This document shows positions 46,250-57,270 of a stretch of DNA of 64,000 bases, in pieces. The notes below the pieces were generated by a model. That model was not told the DNA's origin. It saw only the letters and a list, made by a program, of their open reading frames with translations, and ran no database searches. The stretch comes from Austropuccinia psidii (Eukaryota > Basidiomycota > Pucciniomycetes > Pucciniales > Sphaerophragmiaceae), in NCBI GenBank assembly GCA_023105745.1, contig JALGQZ010000007.1, forward strand, positions 1,132,592 through 1,196,591, read 5' to 3'. Each line of letters opens with the position of its first letter. Within the stretch, counting starts at the first letter, position 1. The translations under genes and the position numbers were made by a program.

Positions 46250-48084
46250 TGTGAGCCTTAGAGGTAATTTCATATACCCAAAAGACCACAAATACAAAAA
46301 TAACATTTTAATATATATAAAATAAATTTATTTATATTATTAAAATAAAAATCAAAATATAAATATAAAATTATATTAAAAATAAAAAATTAATTACAAT
46401 TTAAAAATAAAAAATACATTAAAATTTTGTAAGTATAAAATTACATTTATACTTGGAAAAATTAAGTAAAAATGAAATTTTAACAAAATTGTGAAAAATT
46501 AAATAAATTTGGAAAAAAGTTAAATAAAAATTATTATAACTTTTTATCCAATAAAGAAACACATAAAAATTATTTCACCATTGGATTCCTCATAAAAAAT
46601 CAGGTGGGGTCACCTCTGAGTGAAATTCTTGTAACTCAACTCTAAATAAGCTTAAATTAAGTTTTTAGTATTTTCAATACAAAAGTTGAAAATCCTCAAA
46701 ACCTTAATTTAATTCACACCACATGTGGTGTTAACCATCAAATTTTGTGTTAAAATTGAGGTGTTGTGTTTAGTTTAGAAGTTATGAGGAATTGAAGTAT
46801 TTTCAATTGAATTCAATTGAAATGTCAAAATGTGCGCGTGTATTACATAAGTGAACTTTGATTTACATATGAGGTGTCAATTATTACTGTATTGTACTGT
46901 ACAATTGAATTGAATTACATATGTAAATTATAAGTATAATACATGATGAGGAATTAAAGGAAAAATAAATTGGAAAGATTAAATTTGGGGGGGAAAAGGA
47001 ACTCCAGCTCTAAGGGGGAGCTAGACCCCCAAAATCCTTGCTGACAGGCGTGGGATGTCAAAATTCACGCAAAAGTTCATCACTTTTGGCCTGGAATTGA
47101 GTTACAGGGTCTGTGGACTCAATTGATGATGAGGTTTTGATATCAACTGGGGTAGTTTTAGCTGTTGCCAAGAGGGTAAAACTACCCTTAATATAAAACA
47201 ACCATAATAAAAACAGTTTTAACTGGTTTCTACGCCTCTTACACACATTCTGACGTGTTTTGAAGGCTCTAGACCTGGTATTGCTATAGTAATAGCTGAT
47301 TTAAGGGTCTAAAATGGCTAAAAATGGCTAAAAATGGCTTAAACCAGTCCTTTTTGGTCTAAACCAGGGTTCAATGATGCCATAATTGGCTTTTCTGTTG
47401 TCAGACTGTTTTTCACGACTGACAAGAGTAAAATTTACTTTTGGAGTAAGAGAATTGATGGCTATAAAAGAATGTCTTCTTTGCCCCACTTTTCTCTTCA
47501 TGTTAGAATCTTTTCCTTTTATTAATTAGTTTAAAACTGTTAAACCAATCAATCAAAGATTCCAACCACCACTTTTAAATCATTTTAATCCTTTTAACCA
47601 CGTGAAAAAATCATTATAATCATTGTTTGTAACTCTTATAATCATTTTTACCCCTGAACCACCCCAAAAGTGAATTAAAGCATCTTTCATCACTGTAAAC
47701 TTTGTCACTTTGTTTCCAAATTCACTCTGGTCACTTTTGGGCGTGTTTTCTCTTTAATATTCTTTTTAAAGACTTTGTTCTTTAATTAATTGCTTGCAGT
47801 TCTTTGCTCAATTAATTCCAATTGAAATTGCTCTTGAAGAAATTTCTTTTGTAGCCTTAAAATATCTCTTGTAGAGTATTTCTTGGATAAATCTTTATTG
47901 TTGGTAAAACAATAAATTTTTATATTATTGTTTTATACTAATAAAGTTATAAACAATAAAATTGGCGTGTTTTCTCTTAAAAATAATATTTCATATTATT
48001 TTTAACTGAATTTTACCTTATACAAATTTTGAGGACAGGAAAAGTACTTGATTTTTAATCAAAGTTTCATATCCACACCTTACA
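46250..48084 (+). repeat. B 3' LTR
   Basis: It is 1,835 bp, near-identical to 27931-29765 (differences seen for example in CATCAA(T/A)TTTTG and GTGC(A/G)CGTG). The TATA box is repeated at about 47463. It is followed by CACCT. Confidence 0.95.
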
Positions 48085-48089
48085 CACCT
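48085..48089. repeat. Target-site duplication of B, right copy (CACCT)
   Basis: It pairs with CACCA at 27926-27930 with one mismatch. Confidence 0.78.
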
Positions 48090-49278
48090 TAAGAAGTTTG
48101 GATTACTTAAGCCTCTTCAAATTCCATCTGGTCCTTTGAATCCTTTATCAATGGACTTCATCACTCAATTGCCACTGTCCAACAACTTTGATTCAGTTCT
48201 AGTAATTGTGGATAGATTATTAAAAATGGCAATCTTCATTCCAACTTACAAAACAATCACTGCCCTGGGATTAGCTCAAATCTTTATCAGCCATGTCCTT
48301 TCCAAACATGGACTTCCAGTAAGTATTGTCAGTGATAGAGGATCTTTATTTGTTTCATAGTTCTGGAAAAATTTATGTCAGCAGGTCAAGATATCAAGAG
48401 ATCTTTCAACTGCTTTTCATCCTGAAACAGATGGACAGATAGAGAGGGTAAATCAGATTCTACAACAGTATCTTTTGATGTATGTCAGTTACCATCAAGA
48501 TGACTGGCACACCCAGATACCTCTGGCTGAATTAGCCTACAATAATGGAGAACATTCATAAAAAAAGCAATCACCTTTTTCCACAATTTATGGAAGAAAT
48601 CCCAGTTTTGACTCAATCCATAATTCTCAAGACTCACCTTCTGGAAAGGTATCAACAAAACTCCAATCAGTACAGAAAGTAGTCAAAGAAGAATTAGAGT
48701 CAGCAATAAGAAGATTCAAGAAGTATGCAGATAGAAATAGGATAATTCCACCTGATTTCCAACCTTGGGATGAGGTATGGCTAGCTTCCAAGACCCACCA
48801 AGAAACTTTCAGAAAGATGGCTGGGACCCTTTGAAGTCATGCTTATCAACTCAAGTTGCCTTCACAATGGATGCAAGTTCACCCTGTATTCCATATGTTA
48901 TTACTAGAACCAGTCAAGCAGTCAAGCATCCCAAGTTGTAATCAATTGCCACCACCACCAGTTCTAGTGGAGGAGAAAGAAGAATTGGAAGTAGCTCAGG
49001 ATCTGGACTTCAAATTAAAAAGAGGTAAATTATGGTATTGTGTAGAGTGGAAAGCATTCAGTGAAGACCCAGAAAGAACAGCTTTAGAACCAGCTTCCAA
49101 CCTTACCAACTCACCAGACATTGTCAAGTATATCCACTCATTGTATCCAGAAAAGCTTGGTCCAAATACCTCAAGAGTTTTATTTCTATGGTGCTTGGTG
49201 GGGAGAAGAAGTCATGAAAGTAAGTTCCTCTCCTGGCATGCACCTTTAAGGGGGTATTCTACCCAAATGTTGTTGTAA
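48085..49278 (+). pseudogene. C pol, C-terminal part: integrase core and chromodomain
   Basis: It continues the integrase cut at 27930: KKFGLLKPL, then SMDFITQLP and SDRGSLF, a TAG at 48358-48360 (homologues have SFW), the catalytic Glu region [13 protein letters not shown], a TAA near 48560, a frame change near 48800 and the chromodomain frame 48856-49278 (VEWKAF). The normal pol stop (TGA after SRV in E) has become TTA, so the frame runs on into the first 3' cassette until 49276-49278. It is inactive. Confidence 0.88.
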
Positions 49279-49315
49279 GCATCCCCTTGGCCCCTTTGTG
49301 AGCACTTGTCAATTT
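49187..49315 (+). repeat. 3' cassette, proximal copy (C)
   Basis: TATGGTGCTTGGTGGGGAG, then GAAAGTAAGTTCCTCTCC, ending TTTGTGAGCACTTGTC. It is homologous to the units in E and D. Confidence 0.72.
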
Positions 49316-49489
49316 TTTGGACAGATTCAGGAAGCATGCAACATCAATACCCTCCGATTTGGACCTTATCAAGATATGGCCAAATCTCTCTTTTCTTTTC
49401 TTTTGCCTTTTATTATTATTTTAATTTATTACAATCATCATTATTCAAGACATTCATTACTTCAAAGTGAATTATGGCAATTTGTTTCA

Positions 49490-49603
49490 TTTTATGGTGC
49501 TTGGTGGGGAGTGGGAGTTATGAAAGTAAGTTCCATCTCCTGGTATGCTCCCCTGAGGGTTATACTTCTTGTAAAACATCACATTAGCCACTCTATGAGC
49601 ATC
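49490..49603 (+). repeat. 3' cassette, distal copy (C)
   Basis: TTTATGGTGCTTGGTGGGG, then ATGAAAGTAAGTTCC, ending CTATGAGCATCAAATGC, about 303 bp after the proximal copy. Confidence 0.72.
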
Positions 49604-49682
49604 AAATGCTTGTTTTTATCTCTAAGACCATTCTTGGCCAAATTCAAGCAACTCACCACAAGAGGGACAAACCTCAGGAATA

Positions 49683-49770
49683 TCTCTATTTTTTTTCTAT
49701 ACTCTCTTTTTCTCTCATCTTATTTCTTTTTATTTACTTTTATAATTTTGTTTTATTTTATTTCTTTAAA
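49683..49770 (+). repeat. Pyrimidine-rich tract (C 3' region)
   Basis: It is T/C-rich with runs of T in the sense strand, at the same place as the tracts in D and E. Confidence 0.6.
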
Positions 49771-49884
49771 GCAGCAGCATCCCCTCCCAAATCATGTATT
49801 GGGAGGTTCCATTCATTTTTTCATTTTAAGTATTTTTAAGAGTGGGGATAGAAGTCAAACCAAACACAAACAACGACAAGGAAA

Positions 49885-51098
49885 CTAGTTATCTCTACAC
49901 AAATCATCAAAAGTTCTCTGGAAGTCATTTATCAACTCATCTTCATACCAAGCAAACTCTGCAACCATCTCCTCAGAAGCAGTCCCTGGAATAGTCCTAT
50001 CATTAGCATACATGATCACCTCCTTACTATTTCTGTAAACCCTCCTGAATAACCTGGCCACAGCATCTTGATTTTCACTCACCGTATTTGGATCTTCCCT
50101 GGTAACTCAGATAGGCCATTTATCCCAGCGTTGAAACACTTGAGCAGCAAGAAACGGCAAAGGAGAGAGTTCTTCCCTCCTTCTAATGGTACTGGCCACA
50201 TGTTGGGGTTATTGAGAGGTGCCCATGGGTGAGCTTCTGGTCTGTGGAATGGGGGATGGTGTTACTGCTTGATTTAAGGCAGGCCTGGTGTAGGAAGGAG
50301 GAATAGAAGTAGGAATGGTGGCAAGAGTAGGCTGGAAGTTTCTGGGGGTACTATGAATGATATGGCTCTGGAGTCTCTTGGCAGGAGGATGGGAAGGGGA
50401 AGAATTGACTGGATGAACAGCAGAAATGGGAACCACCTCAACTTCTTCACCATCAAGTTCATCACTACCTTCAGCATCCGGATTGGGTGGGGAATTGGCA
50501 ATTTTTCTTATTGGTTTGACCACTCCTTCATTATTGATCCTAGAGATTGGGACTTCTGAACTTGAGTATATGGGCCTACCACCAACTGGAAGGGCCCCCC
50601 CAACATTGGTCCATCTGGCCACATCCCTTTGCCTAGAACCATCTACTAAAGAATCAAGATATCAGTATCCATTCAAGCAATAAACGTTTCTCACTCACAA
50701 GCAGAATAACCTGAAGTTGCATCAGGAGTAGGGGCCTCAGACACTGGGAACTCTTCCCCAAAAGGCCCATCTTTCTTACTCCATAAATACCTCCTCACAT
50801 TTGCAACTTGTCTCCCAGTTTGACTGCATGGCTTCTTTACAATGTAGCAATGGAGACATTTTGAAGACTTAGGATTGTAATGTTCAAAACAATCCTTACC
50901 CTTGGCCAAACATTCAGTACAAGCAGGATCAAGACCTTCAACTTCCTTGTAACCGTCATAAGTTTGGGAGGGATCAAAATGTCCAGAAGAGGCCATTGAG
51001 GGTGAAGCCAATTCACTGAGGACGCCAGAACCACAAAGGACAGATGGTGGTGGCGCAGAAGGGGAAGATTCAGTTAGTTCAGTCAGTTTGGAACTCAT
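49885..51098 (-). pseudogene. Antisense zinc-cluster gene in C (two nonsense codons)
   Basis: It is read opposite to C pol. Exon 1 is 51098-50699 (ATG, MSSKLTELTESSP); the intron 50698-50646 (GTGAGT...TTTAG) joins in frame to exon 2 (50645-49885), giving 386 codons plus stop. Exon 1 has six cysteines at residues 60, 63, 70, 81, 84 and 91 in C-x2-C-x6-C-x10-C-x2-C-x6-C spacing, which fits the Zn2Cys6 DNA-binding cluster of fungal transcription factors. A Trp-Ser-Lys-Lys-Asp segment, an acidic EGSDELDGEEVEVV stretch and Ser/Thr/Pro-rich sequence follow. The C-terminal part (VSENQDAVARLFRRVYRNS...) is helical and charged. In-frame TAA (50209-50211) and TGA (50107-50109) break it, both one C-to-T change from a sense codon. 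From memory, similar proteins occur in rust fungi. Its role is unknown. Confidence 0.72.
50646..50698 (-). other. Intron in the antisense zinc-cluster gene
   Basis: This 53-bp GT..AG intron has donor T|GTGAGT and acceptor CTTTAG. Removal gives Gly-Tyr-Ser-Ala-Leu-Asp-Gly-Ser in frame, whereas reading through hits TGA at once. It is typical of short fungal introns. Confidence 0.7.
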
Positions 51099-52061
51099 GG
51101 CTGAGAATATGCAAGCAGAACATTCAGCACGTCAGAACCAGTCCACTGCAAGCCCAAAGACAAGGACCTCAAGGTAATGGGGCCATTACTCAATTATGGT
51201 CCCTTGTTAAAGCCTGCAAGGTGATGGTTCAAGACCCCTTTGTGGCTGAATTCATCACCCAAGACCTCCCCTGCAACTTTGGGGAGGCCAGGATCTTGAT
51301 GTTCCTGGACCCTCTCAATGGGCCACTTTTTGGTTCCATGGAACCCCTGGGTCCCCAGCAAAATTGTGCCCAGGGGGCCTCCAATAGCCCCCACAAACCG
51401 CGGAATGCAAACCACAAACCATGGCCCATGGCCCGTGGACCATAGGACCCCAAGAACCCCAAATGGCCAAAAAAGGCCATAAAGTCATTAATTTAAAAAA
51501 TACACCCAAGACCCAGAAAAGGCCAAAAGGGCCATAAATTCAATCTCCATCAAGAATCACCATAGGAAGGCCCAAGGCCCAAAATACTATGGTAAGGCCA
51601 ATGAGGACTCAAGACCATATTGAGGAATGTACAAGGTTATTGGGGACAAGAACCCCTTGAAGATTTTTCCAAGACAATTCCAGTCAAGGCAAGGAAGGGC
51701 CCAACATTAGGTTGGCCCTTGACAAATGAAATATACAATCATATACTCATTCTTCATAAATGTTTGAGCAGAAGAGCACAATGGCATTCATTTTGGGATA
51801 CAACCCAAGGCCATGCCCCAAAAGGAATGACTTACTGAATCAAAAGAAGAAAAAAGCATATTTTGAAGTGGAAGAACTTACTCAAGTTAAAGAAGGGGTA
51901 ATTCAAATAAATTTGACAGGGAAGAGAGGAAAGGGGATTTTCAGGATAATGTTCAAGAGGAAAAAGATAATTAAAAAGAATTTTTTTTAAAAAAATGTGG
52001 GGATATTGAGATGCAACTCAACAGTGGCAGGGTATTATGGTGTTCAGGAGCCCACCAGTTT
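51099..52061 (+). other. C 3' noncoding region upstream of the LTR
   Basis: This stretch lies between the antisense gene and the polypurine tract. Bases 51290-51480 are rich in GGCC/CCC and contain CCGCGG and CATGGCCCATGG, resembling the GC-rich part of the D LTR. The rest is AT- and purine-rich. The frames at 51044-51445 and 51760-51990 match nothing I know and look non-coding. It may hold the promoter of the antisense gene. Confidence 0.5.
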
Positions 52062-52074
52062 CAAGAGGGGGATA
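52062..52074 (+). other. Polypurine tract of C
   Basis: AAGAGGGGGATA directly precedes the LTR start TGGTAACAACC, showing that this LTR is the 3' end of a plus-strand element. Confidence 0.7.
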
Positions 52075-54264
52075 TGGTAACAACCACTCATCAGGGGTAA
52101 GGTAATCAATAATTAAACCCACTCAAACACCTCAAACCAGAACACCCACTGTTTGTATCAGCATTCAGTATCAGCAATCTTCCTTGCTGAAACATGCACA
52201 CAGTCTGGTTCATCAATACAGCCTGTCAATACTTATACAGGTTGGAATTACCCAATACAGTTTGGATACACCAGTTCCAAACTGTATGATCACTCAATAC
52301 CACCACTCCTCTTGTACAGGACCTGTATTGGCCAGACTCAACTAAATCATCATTTATGTCAGCCTGTGACTCAAAACCAGAGCACAAGCATGACAGCCAA
52401 AATATCATAAACCAATGGTATAGCCAAGATACCACCAAAACATGGAGCTGAGCCGAATTGGCTCAAAAAGTATCAAACAAAAGGGGAACCTCATCTCTTT
52501 CCAAATATACAAGTCCCATCATCATAGGACAAAGAATAACAAAGTTATTCATGCTCAAAGTTATTGCTGAGCATAAACCTTAATTTTCACCTCTCATCTG
52601 AAATAAAGAGTAAGAGGCTTAACCCCATCAAATGGGTATGAAAAATGAAGCTCTAAGTCAGGGCTATCCAATGGTACCAGCCAAACTGAGCTAGCACCAG
52701 TATTACAGAAGTTATGGTCAAATTAAGGCCAAATAAGGGTGAACAAAACATTCACCTCTCATCTAACTTCTACAGTTTTAGTGTGAGATACCTAAAGTGG
52801 GGTTTTTTTTGGAAAGGGCACAATCAGGGCTATCTGGTGGTGTCATCCATTTCTTCATATCTCAACTCTAGCGGAGGTTATGGGGCAAACAAGCCTAATA
52901 CAGCTTTTTGCCTAAGCCATGCATGTGTATAAGAATCTTGTACATGGCATACCTTTGCCATATTTAATGATAAATATATCAAATAAGGTACCATTCTGTA
53001 GAACACATACAGGGCTACACACTGGTTCAGCTTTGAGGTTGATATCCCAAGAACTGACAAAGGTATAGCTGTTTTAAGGTCAAAATCCCACATTTTGACC
53101 AATACAGCCTTACCATGGGATAATATCCCATAAACATGATTATTAGGTGTCAAACTGACGAAGAAGCTTCCTTATACTTCAATACCTCATACGTCAGTCA
53201 ATACTGGGGTCCCATACAGTTTCTGTACAGCATTCTATGCGTCATACACATTAGAATCAAGCTGTGTGGTCCCCAGATGAAAGTTTTTACCCTGTATTGG
53301 TGAAAGCGGCCCAGATGTGGTTTCAAAACCACATCTGAGCCCAATATAGACTATAAAGGTCCTTGCAAGCCACAATACTGTCTCAGAGAGTGAAAACATT
53401 TTCACTTCCTCTATGTGGAAAGGTCTAACAGCCCATCCACCCCATTTCAGGATACAAAGGAGGCTTTTCATAGCCAGAAATGCTTTCCTCATCCTGCTCT
53501 TGAATACCCTACATAGTAAACTGTCAAAAACAGTTTTACTCTTGGGTAATAAACAGGTATAATTATAATTTTAATTATTGTAGCTTTTATTTTTGTAACC
53601 CAACAGGTAAAACTGCACCCAGGGATTTCAAAAGCACTCACCACCACTATATCTCATATAGTAAAGCCCTTTTTCTTAGATCAAAATCATTTATAACCCT
53701 TTATAATCTGTGAGAACCTTTATTTCTGTGTCACAGTCATAGTTGAAAGCTGTAAATACCCTTATATACCTTTTGTCATAGACTCAGCCTGACCATTTAT
53801 TCCCATGAAAATTCTCTTTCTGGATCAGGGCTGGTGATTCTCACATATACCAGCCCCTCCTTCTCCCCCTGGGGACTTTTCCCCAGTTAATTAATCTAGT
53901 TTATTTATTATTTCATAATTATTCTTATCCTTATTTTGGGTATTATAATTATTTAATTTCAAGTTAGTATTTTCCTTTTCTTTCTTTTCCTGTACAGTAT
54001 GAGTTGGGTGGCAATATCCTTATTAACCCTTCTCTTTTCATTCTGACAGGCTGAAACAGTAGACTTGGACTTGTTTGTGGTTGGCTCTTTTATTTTCTTA
54101 CTCTTATTCTTTTGTTGCTGCTTTTCTTATATTTCTTTTATTAGTAATTCATCATATTACACTCTTAAGTGTATTCATCTTTTATCATATCATTGAGCCC
54201 TACATAAGTGAGTCCCAGTTTACTGAGTGCCAGGCCCTCTTCACTTAGAAGAGCCCCTGTGAAA
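52075..54264 (+). repeat. C 3' LTR, split by a solo H LTR
   Basis: It begins TGGTAACAACCACTCATC and ends GCCCCTGTGAAA. Without the H LTR (52357-53794) and one 5-bp duplication it is 747 bp, equal to the C 5' LTR, and matches it along its length. The following bases (TGTGG) do not repeat the left flank of C. Confidence 0.85.
52357..53794 (+). repeat. Solo H LTR
   Basis: It is 1,438 bp from TGTCAGCCTGTGACTC to CTCAGCCTGACC (expected ...TGACA). ATTTA at 52352-52356 and 53795-53799 is the 5-bp target duplication. The uninserted C 5' LTR reads straight through this site. The H 5' LTR at 18608-22505 is a relative. Confidence 0.88.
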
Positions 54265-54609
54265 TGTGGATTCAGTTCCACTGGGGATTTTGCCCTTTCT
54301 TTTCCCTTTTGAGGGATCAATTCTACCTCTGAGTCCAGCACCATGTGATTGGATGGAGTATTGGGAACCTCTTCTGGTAGTCATAATTTAAGAAATAAAT
54401 AAAAAAATATTTCAGGACAAGAGTTTCTTTTTATGGCAATCTATAAAGGAGGTACTCACCTTCAGAGTCCTGAATAGTGGGTCCCAGAATGTCTAATTTC
54501 TTAGCTTTATTTTTCTTAATGACAATTGATGTTGGGGAACTTGGGCAAGTTTCTTCAACCAATCTTTCAACAGTGGTTTGATTGTCCTGTGTTGGATTGT
54601 CTTCAAACA
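54265..54609 (-). pseudogene. I ORF1 exons and gag start (truncated)
   Basis: Exon 1 (54609-54460) follows the acceptor TTTTGTAG|TG and encodes an Asp/Glu/Thr-rich stretch that includes KKNKAKKLDILGPTI. The donor GAAG|GTGAGT starts an 86-bp intron (54459-54374) that contains the gag ATG (54384-54382) 11 nt from its acceptor. Exon 2 reads EEVPNTPSNHMVLDSEVEL in the ORF1 frame, while the gag frame reads MTTRRGSQYS. Both are cut at 54265. Layout and phases equal A, B and J, which supports the splice model. Confidence 0.65.
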
Positions 54610-54624
54610 CTACAAAAGACAAAT

Positions 54625-55101
54625 AAATATAAGTCTTTCATATAAAAATTGTTATTTTGGGTAAGATATGTCAATTTCCCATGTAAAAATTGCTTTTATA
54701 TCTCATAATAAGTGAAATGAATAAATAAATGAATAGCCATTGAACAAAAATAACATTTCTTTTGTTGGTTTTTAATATTTTTTTTATTTTTAAAGAATGA
54801 TAAAAGAATGAAGATGATTCTTTTATGAAATTAATTTATAATATAAAATTATTTTCAATTTATAAGATATCTTTTTTAATCACTAGAGTCACTCAAAGAA
54901 AGTTCTTGCAAGTCTAAGGATGTGACAAACCATGGGTAAGACAGTAAAATTGCTTTCCAAATGCCTGAATAGCTTTTAAAATAAATAAATACAGAATTAT
55001 CATATAGTTTTAGGATTATAATTATAATTTATTATTGGATAAGTCCAATTAGAATCTTTTTAAAGGTCTTTTTAAGTACATATCATGGACAGGCCCCCAA
55101 A
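54625..55101 (-). other. I leader, AT-rich, no gene
   Basis: It lies between the LTR and the ORF1 acceptor. It starts with the conserved TTTGGGGGCC motif at its upper end. Nothing else is recognised. Confidence 0.55.
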
Positions 55102-57061
55102 AATAAGGTTCAACTATGAAACAATAAATAAAAATTACTAATATTTCACTTCTTTTACTCTGAGTTTCCTTATAAATAAAATAAATAAGATAAAAATAAT
55201 CATAATAAGAAAGGTTTATTATAATTATGGCAGAAAAAAGAAATATATTATTAATTAGATGTAATAATATAACCTATATTATGAAAGAATAATATAATAA
55301 ATAAATATATTAATAATTAATAATTAGTAATTAATATATTTAAAATCACTTTAAAGAAAATGGTTTTTTATTCATAAAAAACAATTAATAACTATAATAT
55401 TACTAATATTAAAGTTATTATTAATATAAATACTATTTATATTAACTTAAGAATTATTAATAGTAATAATAGAGAGAAATTATTATAGTAAGAGAAAATA
55501 ACCTACTTTTGATGCTTAATATAATAATTTTGGAAGGTTTCACACCAAATAATGTAAATACAACTTATTTAAATTGTATTTACAAATAAAAATAAAAGAA
55601 ATTACATGTTTTCTTGAATTTACATGGAAATAAGATTTTTAAGAGAATTGTAAGAAAATAAATGAACAATGGAAGTAATAACCTCAAAAAATGATGATTA
55701 TAATAAATATTACCTTTGGTTTTTGATAATATAAGAGATTTATATATAAAGAATAAAGATTTTACCTTTTTGATTTAATTTCTCTATTGTTTTGATGCAT
55801 CTGAGGGGGAAATGGAGTAAGAAGAGCTCTATTTATAGTAAATACCTCCCTTCTAGAGTCCAGTAGGCTTCTAGTAGACGTGTACTGATGTTGTCCACAG
55901 GAAATGATAAGTATTTAAAGGTTTAGTGATGATTACATCATGATCAAACCATCTCATCTCAGTATTATGCCATTACTTAGAGTTATCACTATAACTCTAC
56001 GTTTGATGACATCATAGACTTGGAAGATGCCTAAACTTCATGGATTTTATTAGTATTAATAATAATATAACATCATTCACCAGTTTTATCACTTATATAG
56101 CTGTGAAGCTTAAAATAAGATTACAGTGAGTGATCATAAATGATCAATTTTAAGCTTTAATTTTGATCATTGGTAACGTTTGAGCTATAAATGCTAGAGA
56201 TATTCTGGGAAAGAATTCTGATAGCTTTGAATGTCCTCATTGAACTTCCAAGAGCATTTTATGAAATTATCAAAACTCTATTTTTGATGATTTTTCTTGT
56301 ATCTCATTGTTTCTACTGAAATCAATATTTTAAACTTCAAGCCTTGATTTCAAGGGGTTTTACCTTTAATATTATGATGAAAATTACATAATTCTTCGCG
56401 TATGAGCTAGTAGAATCTGAATATCTACTTTGTTTTAAGTTTGGAACATTTTGACTAAAAAGTGGTCAACAGCTCTAGTAATTTTGTTCAACAAACCATT
56501 ACAAGTTATAACCTTGCTTATAATATATCAAATAAAGTCCAAAATGTTTTCTTAGAGTAATTACATGGTGTTTTTTCGGTTTAACTCTCTATCATGTATA
56601 GATCAAGAGATATAAGCTAAAAACCATGAATGTATGAATTGACCAAAAAAGTGCATATATTCAACTTAATTCCTTAAGTATTGACTTTAGAGAATGGTCA
56701 TAATACTGTTTTATGTGGAGCATCTCATGGGAAGGCCAATTTTGCAGCTCATTTCACATGCTTTTTCATTGGTTTCTGAGTTCAATAAGACTTTATGTCT
56801 TTTTTTGGGTATTATTATTTATTATTTAGTAATTATTGACTTTACAGGTATGCCATAAAAATGATATATGTGTATTTTACCATGAGGAATCTAGAGATTT
56901 GATTTATTTTACATGTTTACTTAATAGATTCTGAGTTAATTCAGAGTTTGTACCTATTTATGAAATTTTCACTGGTTTTAAGATAATTATTGTGAGTATA
57001 ATTATTATAACATTTTTCTTGTGATCTTTTTGGATATGTGATCATATTTCAAAGGCTCACA
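55102..57061 (-). repeat. I 5' LTR
   Basis: In sense it begins TGTGAGCCTTTGAAATATG and ends AACCTTATT (expected CCTTACA). It matches 19856-21836 in inverted orientation. The TATA box TATAAATAG lies at 55829-55837 in the minus sense. Confidence 0.82.
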
Positions 57062-57270
57062 GCTTTTGAAAGCTTGGTGGATGAAACTTTTCAAATATTT
57101 CAAACAACAGTTGTTACTAAGAAAAGAAAAGCTAAAAAACTAGTTTTTCCAGGACCAACCATTAAGGACGGTGAAAGTGAGAACCTTTATTCAAGTTCTA
57201 TCAAAGAATAAATATTCCTGAAATATTTTGCTTTTATCATTATGAATGCTAGAAGAGGTTCTCAATTAGG
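57062..57270 (+). pseudogene. J ORF1 exon and gag start (left fragment)
   Basis: Bases 57062-57170 encode a piece of the ORF1 first exon (SLVDETF...KKRKAKKLVFPGPTIKD), aligning with that of I. The donor GACG|GTGAAA starts an 82-bp intron (57171-57252) with the gag ATG (57242) 11 nt before the acceptor GCTAG. The sequence after it reads EEVLN in the ORF1 frame. K interrupts at 57271 and J resumes at 59434. Confidence 0.65.

Larger units (their letters stand above)
27931..48084 (+). mobile_element. Element B: family-1 Ty3/gypsy split by D
   Basis: It has LTRs 27931-29765 and 46250-48084, both 1,835 bp. The internal part holds ORF1 and a gag-pol frame that is open on both sides of D (30917-40974). 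Without D and one CATAT copy the gag-pol frame joins to 1,974 codons, close to the 1,922 residues of A. By eye I saw about eight LTR differences, including two small indels, so B is somewhat older than A. Its protease has a changed active site. Confidence 0.93.
54265..57061 (-). mobile_element. Element I, 5' fragment (family 1)
   Basis: Read downward: 5' LTR 57061-55102, leader starting TTTGGGGGCCTGTCCATG, an ORF1 exon at 54609-54460, the gag start at 54384, then truncation at 54265 against the C 3' LTR. It inserted into J, whose ORF1 exon begins at 57062. The I-type solo LTR at 19856-21836 is its relative. Confidence 0.8.

Noticed and set aside
51044..51990. Plus-strand frames of 64-133 codons in the C 3' region
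   Set aside because: No domain and biased composition; the first overlaps the start of the antisense zinc-cluster gene, whose frame is far better supported.
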